From DASPKS01 sp035628035 (GTDB lineage Bacteria; Bacteroidota; Rhodothermia; Rhodothermales; Rubricoccaceae): a stretch of DNA of 7,551 nucleotides. The position numbers and the translations under genes were made by a program. Position 1 is the stretch's first letter; each line of letters starts with the position of its first letter. Where the stretch lies: the NCBI GenBank assembly GCA_035628035.1, contig DASPKS010000197.1, positions 1 to 7,551 on the forward strand. Direction: 5' to 3'. Shown one piece after another: positions 1-5,318 of the stretch. The notes under the pieces are model-generated. The model was not told the DNA's origin. It ran no database searches and saw only the letters and a program-made list of their open reading frames with translations.

Positions 1-915
1 GGAGACCGGCTCGATCCGGTCCACCCCCGTCACGTTCACGTAGTCCGGACCCAGCTCGAAGGGGACGCCCGTCTGGCGGAACGCCTCGATGAAGGCGTGG
101 CCGAGCTGGGTGGGGTCGGCCGCCGTGATGCGGACGGTGTCGCCGGGGGCGGCGGCCATCGCCGCGGCGATCATGTACGTGCCGAGCTCGATCCGGTCCG
201 GGCAGTTCCGGAACTCGACGGGCCGGAGCCGCTCGACCCCCTCGATGGTGATCGTCGTCGTGCCGAGGCCCTCGACCTGCGCGCCCATCGCCCGGAGCAT
301 CTCGCCGAAGACGACCACGTCGGGCTCGGCGGCGGCGTTCTCCAGCACCGTCGTCCCCCGGGCGAGGACGGCCGCCAGCATCACGTTGATCGTGGCGCCG
401 ACGGAGGAGGGCTCGAACCGGAAGCGCGCCCCGCGCAGCCCGCCCGGCGGGACGGTGGCGACGACGTACCCCTGGTCCATCGTGATCTGCGCGCCGAGGG
501 CTTCGAGCCCCTTGAGGTGGAGGTCCACCGGGCGCGGCCCCCACGCGCACCCGCCAGGAAGCGAGACGCGCGCGTACCCGCACCGTACCAGCAGCGCCCC
601 GAGCATGTAGAACGACGCCCGCATCTTGTTGACGAGGTCATACGGCGCCTCGGGGTGCTCCACTCGCGTGGCGTCGATGGTCATCGTCTCCGGGGTGTCG
701 GCGTCCTCGTCGGGGCGGAAGACCACGCGGCAGCCCGTCACGCGGAGGACGTTGGCGAACGTGAACACGTCCTGGAGGACGGGCACGTTGTGGAGGATCG
801 TCGTGCCCTCGGCGAGCACGGCGGCGGCCATCAGCGGGAGCGCCGTGTTCTTGGAGCCGCCCACGCGCAGCGTGCCGCGCAACGGATGGCCGCCCTCGAT
901 GACGAGCTTGTCCAT
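1..915 (-). CDS. murA: UDP-N-acetylglucosamine 1-carboxyvinyltransferase MurA (partial, C-terminus beyond window)
   Basis: MurA transfers enolpyruvate from PEP to UDP-GlcNAc, the first committed cytosolic step of peptidoglycan synthesis, and is the fosfomycin target. The frame is open from the ATG at 915 to the left edge (305 codons of an expected 420-440). Visible family marks are the N-terminal GGSKN with Lys22 and Asn23 of the UDP-GlcNAc site, KMRAS at 97-101, and the active-site loop LPGGCAWGPRPVDLH with the catalytic Cys at residue 123 (equivalent to Cys115 of E. coli). Cys rather than Asp at that position predicts fosfomycin sensitivity of the enzyme itself. The catalytic Asp equivalent to Asp305 should lie just outside the window. 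ATG 915 is chosen because MDKLVIEGG is the usual MurA N-terminus. No Shine-Dalgarno is present. The gene is divergent from the cysteine desulfurase. Confidence 0.96.
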   Translation of the reverse strand, partial: MDKLVIEGGHPLRGTLRVGGSKNTALPLMAAAVLAEGTTILHNVPVLQDVFTFANVLRVTGCRVVFRPDEDADTPETMTIDATRVEHPEAPYDLVNKMRASFYMLGALLVRCGYARVSLPGGCAWGPRPVDLHLKGLEALGAQITMDQGYVVATVPPGGLRGARFRFEPSSVGATINVMLAAVLARGTTVLENAAAEPDVVVFGEMLRAMGAQVEGLGTTTITIEGVERLRPVEFRNCPDRIELGTYMIAAAMAAAPGDTVRITAADPTQLGHAFIEAFRQTGVPFELGPDYVNVTGVDRIEPVS

Positions 916-948
916 GAAACGGGGAAGGGGTGGCGGTCTGGGGGACCG

Positions 949-956
949 GAAAGGTA
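949..956 (-). promoter_or_regulatory. Possible -7 box for murA
   Basis: On the minus strand TACCTTTC fits the Bacteroidota -7 pattern TAnnTTTG in seven of eight positions and lies 33 nt before the murA ATG. I see no clear TTG at -33. A 6-bp GC palindrome (CCGGGG at 984-989, CCCCGG at 993-998) lies upstream in the same divergent spacer and might be an operator or chance. This is inference from pattern and position only. Confidence 0.3.
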
Positions 957-1036
957 CGGTGCGGGGTGGCGTAGCGCGAGGGGCCGGGGACGCCCCGGAT
1001 CGAGGAGTGCAGGTGGAGGATAGAAGCGCGAACGGC

Positions 1037-1045
1037 GATCTTTCG
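1037..1045 (+). promoter_or_regulatory. Possible -7 box for the cysteine desulfurase gene
   Basis: GATCTTTCG resembles the TATCTTTG form of the Bacteroidota -7 element and sits 23 nt before the GTG start at 1069, similar to the spacing at other genes here. There is no good -33 match, so the call is weak. Confidence 0.25.
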
Positions 1046-1068
1046 ATCCGCTCCTTCCGATTTTTCCC

Positions 1069-2265
1069 GTGCGCGCCTACCTCGACCACGCCGCCACCAC
1101 GCCACTCGATGAGGCGGTGCTGGACGCGATGCTGCCGTACCTGCGCGAGCACCACGGCAACGCGTCCTCGCTCCATGCGCCGGGGCGGCAGGCGCGGGGG
1201 GCCGTCGAGGAGGCGCGGGCGCGGGTGGCTGCGGTGCTCGGCTGCGCGCCCGGCGAGGTCGTCTTCACCAGCGGCGGCACCGAGGCCGACAACGCCGCCC
1301 TGCGCGGCGTGCTCACGGGCGCGGCCCTCCGCGACACGGGGCGGCCCGGGCTCGTCACCTCCGCCGCCGAGCACGAGGCCATCCTCCGGACCGCCGAGGC
1401 GCTGGCCGAGGAGGGGCATCCGGTAGCATTCCTCCCGCCCGGCCCGCATGGCGCAGTCAACCTTGAGGCCGTCGGAGAAGTGCTTGACGAGCGGACCGGG
1501 CTCGTCTCGCTGATGCTCGTCAACAACGAGGTCGGGACGATCACGCCCGTGGCGGAGATCGCCGCCCTCGCGCGCCGGGCGGGCGCGCTCGTCCACACCG
1601 ACGCCGTGCAGGCCGCCGGCCTCCTCCCGCTGGACGTCGACGCCCTCGGGGTGGACCTCCTCTCGCTCTCTGCCCACAAGGTCGGCGGGCCGAAGGGGGT
1701 GGGGGCGCTCTACCGCCGAGCCGGGACGCCCTTCACGCCGCTCGTCGCCGGGGGCGCGCAGGAGCGGCGGCAGCGCGGGGGGACAGAGAACGTGGCCGGG
1801 ATCGTCGGCTTCGCCGAGGCGCTGACGCGGGCCGAGGCCGAGCGCGGGGCGACAGCCGTGCGGCTGGCCACGCTCCAGGGCCGCCTCGCGGGGGCCCTCC
1901 GAGAGCGGTTCGGCGAGGGTGTCGTGTTCAATACTCCCCTCGAAGGGTTCCACGAGGCGCCCGCACCGGCGGCCCCCCACATCCTCAGCCTCTCCTTCCT
2001 GCCGGAAGCGGACGGCCGTGCGCTCGACGGCGAGATGCTCCTCCTCGGGCTCGACGTGGCGGGGGTGTACGTCTCCAGCGGCTCGGCCTGCACGAGCGGG
2101 GCGCTGGAGCCGAGCCACGTCCTCCGGGCCCTCGGGCGAGACCGCGCGACGGCCGCCGCCACCGTCCGTTTCTCCTTCGGGCGGGCCACGACCGAGGCGG
2201 AGGTGGCGTACGCCGCCGAGCAGCTGGCGGGGGTCGTCGAGCGGATGCGGAAGGCGCTCCGGTAG
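1069..2265 (+). CDS. Cysteine desulfurase, group I (NifS/IscS-like)
   Basis: A PLP-dependent enzyme that removes sulfur from L-cysteine, leaving alanine and an enzyme persulfide used for Fe-S clusters and thiolated cofactors or tRNA; cytosolic. The 398-aa length is normal. In order: the N-terminal YLDHAATTP, HGNASSLH at 29-36, TSGGTEADN at 67-75, the PLP-stacking His102, NNEVGT at 152-157, HTDAVQ at 176-181, the PLP Schiff-base Lys204 in SAHKVGGPKG, RGGTEN, and the catalytic Cys341 in SSGSACTSG followed by LEPSHVL, typical of group I enzymes. Translation starts at GTG 1069, because MRAYLDHAATTP is the family's N-terminus and no upstream start gives a better one. No iscU, iscR or suf gene is adjacent, so whether it is IscS, NifS or a tRNA-thiolation paralogue cannot be told. 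I therefore give no symbol. Confidence 0.95.
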   Translation: MRAYLDHAATTPLDEAVLDAMLPYLREHHGNASSLHAPGRQARGAVEEARARVAAVLGCAPGEVVFTSGGTEADNAALRGVLTGAALRDTGRPGLVTSAAEHEAILRTAEALAEEGHPVAFLPPGPHGAVNLEAVGEVLDERTGLVSLMLVNNEVGTITPVAEIAALARRAGALVHTDAVQAAGLLPLDVDALGVDLLSLSAHKVGGPKGVGALYRRAGTPFTPLVAGGAQERRQRGGTENVAGIVGFAEALTRAEAERGATAVRLATLQGRLAGALRERFGEGVVFNTPLEGFHEAPAPAAPHILSLSFLPEADGRALDGEMLLLGLDVAGVYVSSGSACTSGALEPSHVLRALGRDRATAAATVRFSFGRATTEAEVAYAAEQLAGVVERMRKALR

Positions 2266-2277
2266 GGGTCATTCCGG

Positions 2278-2303
2278 CCCCTGCCTTGCCCGGGACGCAG
2301 GGG
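2278..2303. other. Hairpin downstream of the desulfurase gene, overlapping the response-regulator -33 region
   Basis: CCCCTGC at 2278-2284 is perfectly complementary to GCAGGGG at 2297-2303, with a 12-nt loop. It begins 12 nt after the desulfurase stop codon, where a terminator would sit, but has no T-run. It also covers the putative -33 element of the next gene, so it could be an operator dyad instead. Confidence 0.3.
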
Positions 2304-2317
2304 CTCGCTATACTTCG
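2286..2317 (+). promoter_or_regulatory. Probable Bacteroidota-type promoter of the response regulator
   Basis: TTG at 2286-2288 and TATACTTCG at 2309-2317 are 20 nt apart, close to the Bacteroidota arrangement of a TTG-containing -33 element and TAnnTTTG at -7. The box ends 44 nt before the ATG at 2362. This is the best two-part match in the window. Confidence 0.4.
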
Positions 2318-2361
2318 CCTCCCTCTCTCGCCGGGCTCCCCGCCCCTCGACGCCCCCCCGC

Positions 2362-2994
2362 ATGATCCGCGTCGTCATCGCCGACGACCACACCGTCGTC
2401 CGCCGCGGCCTGGCGGACGTGATCTCGGAAGCCATGGACCTGGAGGTGGCCGGGGAGGCCGCCTCCGGCGACGACCTCCTGGCGCTCCTCCGCCGGGGCG
2501 TCCCCGACCTCGTCGTGCTCGACCTCAACATGCCGGGGCTGAGCGGGCTCGACCTCATCAAGCAGCTCCGCGCGGAGTTCCCCGAGCTCCCTCTCCTCGT
2601 GCTCTCGATGCACCCCGAGGACCAGTACGCCGTGCGCGTGCTGCGCGCGGGCGTCTCCGGCTACCTCACGAAGGAAACGGCCGAGACCGACCTCGTGATG
2701 GCTATCCGCCGCGTGGCCTCCGGCGGGCGGTACCTCACGCCCGTCATGGCCGAGGCGCTCCTCTCGCACCTCGACACACCCTCCGCGGAGGCGCCCCACC
2801 TCGCGCTTTCCGACCGCGAGTTCCAGGTGCTCCGCCTCATCGCGTCGGGCAAGCCCGTCGGCGTCATCAGCGACGAGCTCGCGCTCAGCGTCAAGACGGT
2901 CTCGACGTACCGCACGCGGCTCCTCCAGAAGCTCGGGCTGAAGAACAACGCCGAGCTGATGCGCTACGCCCTCGACAACGGCCTCGTGGACTGA
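2362..2994 (+). CDS. NarL/FixJ-family two-component response regulator (REC + LuxR-type HTH)
   Basis: A cytosolic DNA-binding transcription factor of 210 aa, presumably activated by phosphorylation. The receiver domain (about residues 1-120) has the acidic pair Asp8-Asp9, phospho-acceptor Asp54 in VVLDLNMPG, Ser82, Tyr101 and Lys104, so all phosphorylation residues are present. The LuxR/GerE helix-turn-helix occupies about 147-207, with LSDREFQVL at the start and the recognition-helix region SVKTVSTYRTRLLQKLGL. The ATG at 2362 gives the standard MIRVVIADDH N-terminus. No histidine kinase lies within the window, so the gene is an orphan here and its signal and targets are unknown. It is separated from the desulfurase by 96 bp with a promoter-like motif, so it is probably its own transcription unit. 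It may have a long 3' region running into the structured gap downstream. Confidence 0.93.
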   Translation: MIRVVIADDHTVVRRGLADVISEAMDLEVAGEAASGDDLLALLRRGVPDLVVLDLNMPGLSGLDLIKQLRAEFPELPLLVLSMHPEDQYAVRVLRAGVSGYLTKETAETDLVMAIRRVASGGRYLTPVMAEALLSHLDTPSAEAPHLALSDREFQVLRLIASGKPVGVISDELALSVKTVSTYRTRLLQKLGLKNNAELMRYALDNGLVD

Positions 2995-3037
2995 GGCGGG
3001 CAGGGTCGGGCAGTGTAGGACCGAGGCGGACAGGAGG

Positions 3038-3064
3038 AACCGGCCCCGTCCGATAGGGCGGGTT
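3038..3064. other. Hairpin downstream of the response-regulator gene
   Basis: AACCGGCCC (3038-3046) pairs with GGGCGGGTT (3056-3064): eight Watson-Crick pairs around one G-G mismatch, with a 9-nt loop. It starts 43 nt after the stop codon. No T-run follows, so it may be a 3'-end stabilising or rho-dependent structure rather than an intrinsic terminator. Confidence 0.3.
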
Positions 3065-3103
3065 GTGACGCGGTCCCGATACTGTCGGCGCAGCGAACGC
3101 AGT

Positions 3104-3233
3104 GAGCACCCGGTCGTTTAGCTCCCCTCTCGCGTTCCGCACTTCTCTCCTGCCTCTCTCGATGCGCCCCTCTCCTTTCGCCTCTCTCTCGTCGGCCTCT
3201 CTCTCGACGAACCGACTGAACGACCGGGTGCTC
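3104..3233. repeat. 130-bp unit bounded by an 18-bp inverted repeat, with CT-rich core
   Basis: GAGCACCCGGTCGTTTAG at 3104-3121 is repeated in inverse orientation at 3216-3233 with a single difference (T to C at position 16); the outer 15 bases are identical. The 94-bp interior is strongly pyrimidine-biased on the plus strand and contains GCCTCTCTC-type repeats starting at 3152, 3180 and 3195. The flanks are also loosely similar in inverted orientation (GC-rich GCAGC/GCAG sequence). The shape fits a miniature inverted-repeat element, a dispersed intergenic repeat, or a long-armed RNA hairpin. No target-site duplication is evident. Confidence 0.5.
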
Positions 3234-3294
3234 CTTCTGCTGCGGCTCGCGTTGGTCGCGATGATGCTGGTGCTGGCTCCGGCCGCCATCGGCT

Positions 3295-3311
3295 GATTCC
3301 CTTCGGGAATC
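3295..3311 (+). terminator. Short hairpin with weak T-tract, possible terminator
   Basis: GATTCCC pairs perfectly with GGGAATC around a TTC loop, followed by TTCGATTTTAG. The stem is only 7 bp and the T-run is interrupted, so termination would be inefficient. It could end the response-regulator transcript and separate it from the RNA candidate that starts about 40 nt later. Confidence 0.35.
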
Positions 3312-3351
3312 TTCGATTTTAGCGACCCTGTTCTTTCCCCTTTTCGGAAAC

Positions 3352-3521
3352 GTCCAGACCACCACAAGCGGGCTGCCGCGTAGAAGTGCCAGCGGCTACG
3401 CGCACCGGCAACGCCCTCCCGCCGGTTGCAGCCCCCCGACGGCCTGTCCCCCGCTGCCGTCCCGTCTGGACATCCTGGCCCCGGAGCGCGCCCCCCTCGC
3501 TCCGGGGCCTTTGGTTTTTTT
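3352..3521 (+). ncRNA. Candidate structured small RNA with its own terminator (family not recognised)
   Basis: Five fully Watson-Crick helices nest in 120 nt. P1 is 3352-3359 with 3464-3471 (8 bp). P2 is 3370-3376 with 3428-3434 (7 bp). P2a is 3377-3383 with 3396-3402 (7 bp, directly abutting P2). P2b is 3404-3409 with 3421-3426 (6 bp). P3 is 3438-3443 with 3456-3461 (6 bp). P2, P2a and P2b form a tight three-way junction with only 3403 and 3427 unpaired. Five bases after P1 closes, a 12-bp terminator stem and T-rich tail follow on the plus strand, which sets the strand. I do not see the hallmarks of tmRNA, RNase P RNA, SRP RNA or 6S RNA. No plus-strand gene follows, so it is unlikely to be a riboswitch. 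The 5' end is a guess; TTTTCG at 3341-3346 is only a poor promoter match. Confidence 0.5.
3477..3521 (+). terminator. Strong rho-independent terminator
   Basis: GGCCCCGGAGCG (3477-3488) is perfectly complementary to CGCTCCGGGGCC (3498-3509), a 12-bp stem with a 9-nt loop, followed by TTTGG and seven T (3515-3521). The T-run is on the plus strand only, so it stops plus-strand transcription 32 bp before the convergent yqgE stop codon. The nearest plus-strand protein gene ends 482 nt upstream, which implies a transcript in the gap. Confidence 0.88.
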
Positions 3522-3553
3522 AGGAGGGTCCCCGTTGGCGTTCCCAGGCCCCC

Positions 3554-4108
3554 TCAGTTGAGGCGCGGGTCGTCCGGGAACGTCGAGAGGAGGGCGAGCT
3601 CGCCGCCCATCCGCCGGAGGAGCGCGCGCCAGAGCGCGTCGTCGCTCTCGGCGAAGACGATCTCGGCCGAGGCCGGGACGACGATCCACGACTTCTCGTC
3701 GAGCTCGGCGCGGAGCTGGCCCGGCCCCCATCCGGAGTAGCCGACGAAGAACCGGAACCGGTCGGCGTTCAGCCACCCCTTCTCCATCCCCTCCAGGAGC
3801 GACTCGAACTGGCCGCCCCAGAACACGTCGTCTACGAGGGGGAGCGCGCCCTCCACCACGTCGCCGTAGGGGTGGACGTAGTGGAGGGTGTCGAGCTGGA
3901 CCGGCCCCCCGAAGGCGAGTGGCGCGTCGAAGGGGAGGGGGCGGTTGGCGACCTCGGCCAGGCGGAACTCGGCCGGGCGGTTGAGCACGAGCCCGAACGA
4001 GCCCTGCTCCTCATCGTGCTCGCAGAGGAGGATGACCGACCGCTTGAAGTTGGGGTCAGCCATCGGCGGCTCAGCGATGAGGAGCGTGCCGGGCGCGGGG
4101 TCCGTCAT
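3554..4108 (-). CDS. yqgE: YqgE/AlgH family protein
   Basis: A 184-aa protein of the YqgE/AlgH (DUF179) family, a widespread cytosolic fold of unsettled function; AlgH was linked to alginate regulation in Pseudomonas. The family pattern is complete: GTLLIAEPPMADPNFKRSVI at 7-26, EH at 30-31, GLVLNRP at 39-45, FGGPV at 66-70, FWGGQFE at 96-102, GYSGWGPGQL at 123-132, and the C-terminal DPRLN. Length matches the family. Its ATG overlaps the stop of the upstream K+ channel gene in an ATGA four-base overlap, so it is probably translated by coupling; no Shine-Dalgarno is seen. It is the last gene of the minus-strand cluster and converges on the terminator at 3477-3521, which points the other way; I see no separate minus-strand terminator. 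Confidence 0.93.
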   Translation of the reverse strand: MTDPAPGTLLIAEPPMADPNFKRSVILLCEHDEEQGSFGLVLNRPAEFRLAEVANRPLPFDAPLAFGGPVQLDTLHYVHPYGDVVEGALPLVDDVFWGGQFESLLEGMEKGWLNADRFRFFVGYSGWGPGQLRAELDEKSWIVVPASAEIVFAESDDALWRALLRRMGGELALLSTFPDDPRLN

Positions 4109-5307
4109 AGCACGGGGGGCATTGAGGGCTTGTGGCCGTCACCGAGGACATCCGGCGGGAGGTCGGCAGGGGAGAGGTCCTCGGGGCGGGGCTCCTCAGG
4201 AAGCACGTCGAGCGCGCGGGTTCCCGAAGGGCCGCCCGGCGGCCCCGTGCGGAAGAAGTCCGAGGTGGCCGTGCCGGCGGCACAGCCCTCCTCGCGGAGG
4301 CGGTGGATCATCCGCGGCGGGCCGAGGACGACGAGGGTGTCGCCCGCGCGGAGGGGGAGCGCGGCGTCGGGGTTGAACCGCCACTGCCCCGTCGTCCCCT
4401 TGAGGATGCCCACCACGATGGTGTCGAACCGGCGGCGGAAGTCGATCTCGGCGAGGGAGCGGCCGTCGAGGAACGAGGTGCGCTCGATGCGGGCCTCCTC
4501 CATGTTGAAGTCGAGCGCGCCCACGCCGAGGACCTGCTCCATGAACCGGTCCACGTTGGGGCGGAGGATCGTCTGCGCCATCCGGTCGGCGCCGATCTCG
4601 ATGGGGGAGATCACCTTGTCCGCGCCGGCGCGGAGGAGCTTCGGGATGGACGCCTGCTCGTTCGTCCGTGCCACGATGAGGAGGCCGCGGAGCCCCTCGC
4701 GGGGGCGTATCTCGCGGGCCGTCAGCGCCACGAACACGTTGGCGGCGTCCTGCGGGAGGACGAGGACGAGCCCAGCGGCGCGAGCCAGCCCCGCGGACCG
4801 GAGCGTTTCTTCTTCTTCCGCTTCCCCCTGCACGTAGAGCACGCCCGCCTCATTGAGCGCCTCAACGCGGTCGCTCCGACGGTCGATGACAACGACCTCG
4901 CGGCCCGCGGCGAGGAGGTCGCGTGTCAGGCGCTGGCCGAGCCGCCCGTAGCCGCAGATGACGTAGTGGTTCTCGAGCTGGTCGATCCGGCGCTGCATGA
5001 GCCGCTCGCGGAAGCGCTGCGTGGTGAGGACGAGCTGGACGAGCCGCGCGGCAATGTACGCGAAGGTCCCGATGCCCACCGTCGAGATCGCCATCGTGAA
5101 CAGGCGGCCGGTGGTGGAGAGGGGATGGGTCTCGCCGAACCCGATGGTGGCCAGCGTGATGAACGTCATGTAGAGGGCGTCCATCGCGGTCCACCCCTCG
5201 ATCGCCATGTACCCCGCCGTCCCTACGGCGAGAAGGACCGAGATGGCGCTGACGCCGAGGAGCGCCTCGCGGGCGGTCGGGCTGAACCGAGCACGGCGGC
5301 GCGCCAT
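4105..5307 (-). CDS. Two-TM potassium channel with cytosolic RCK/TrkA-N and TrkA-C domains
   Basis: A 400-aa inner-membrane protein of the Kch/MthK-like architecture, predicted to conduct K+ under control of a cytosolic nucleotide- or ion-sensing RCK domain. TM1 is about 15-37 and TM2 about 69-94. Between them lies a pore loop with filter TIGFGE (54-59) instead of the textbook TVGYGD. The RCK Rossmann fold starts at HYVICGYGRLG (114-124), with Asp142 at the end of the second strand. A TrkA-C domain spans about 270-338. A Pro-, Glu- and Asp-rich tail (about 341-400), probably disordered, follows. The frame is open upstream to 5607, but the ATG at 5307 is chosen because the encoded protein then starts with a short basic segment before TM1. 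It also lies 11 bp after the upstream stop. Its stop overlaps the yqgE start. Residue-level selectivity is inferred, not shown. Confidence 0.9.
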   Translation of the reverse strand: MARRRARFSPTAREALLGVSAISVLLAVGTAGYMAIEGWTAMDALYMTFITLATIGFGETHPLSTTGRLFTMAISTVGIGTFAYIAARLVQLVLTTQRFRERLMQRRIDQLENHYVICGYGRLGQRLTRDLLAAGREVVVIDRRSDRVEALNEAGVLYVQGEAEEEETLRSAGLARAAGLVLVLPQDAANVFVALTAREIRPREGLRGLLIVARTNEQASIPKLLRAGADKVISPIEIGADRMAQTILRPNVDRFMEQVLGVGALDFNMEEARIERTSFLDGRSLAEIDFRRRFDTIVVGILKGTTGQWRFNPDAALPLRAGDTLVVLGPPRMIHRLREEGCAAGTATSDFFRTGPPGGPSGTRALDVLPEEPRPEDLSPADLPPDVLGDGHKPSMPPVL

Positions 5308-5318
5308 GAGCGGCGGAC

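Larger units (their letters stand above)
2995..3553. other. 559-bp gap without a convincing protein gene, rich in inverted repeats
   Basis: No reading frame here shows protein-like composition or a recognisable family. The stretch lies between the plus-strand regulator and the convergent yqgE gene. From left to right it holds a hairpin at 3038-3064, a small dyad at 3076-3088, a long inverted repeat at 3104-3233 with a CT-rich core, a short hairpin at 3295-3311, a multi-helix fold at 3352-3471 and a strong terminator at 3477-3521. These are described separately. Confidence 0.7.

Noticed and set aside
984..998. CCGGGG-acg-CCCCGG palindrome in the divergent murA/desulfurase spacer as an operator
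   Set aside because: A 6-bp GC-only stem is common by chance at this GC content, and no second copy or regulator supports it.
3102..3296. A 64-codon plus-strand frame (GTG start) with a hydrophobic Leu/Ala-rich C-terminus, ending next to the 3295-3311 hairpin
   Set aside because: Most of it is read out of the inverted repeat and the CT-rich tract, giving low-complexity Ser/Leu sequence. There is no start signal, no codon-position bias like the neighbouring genes and no family resemblance. A small membrane peptide cannot be fully excluded.
3352..3521. The structured RNA as tmRNA, RNase P RNA, SRP RNA, 6S RNA or a riboswitch
   Set aside because: The invariant motifs I know for the first three are absent (tmRNA 5' end and tag frame, the RNase P GAAAGTCC core, the SRP GGAAG tetraloop region). 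6S RNA is a rod with a bulge, not a multi-branch fold. No plus-strand gene follows for a riboswitch to control.
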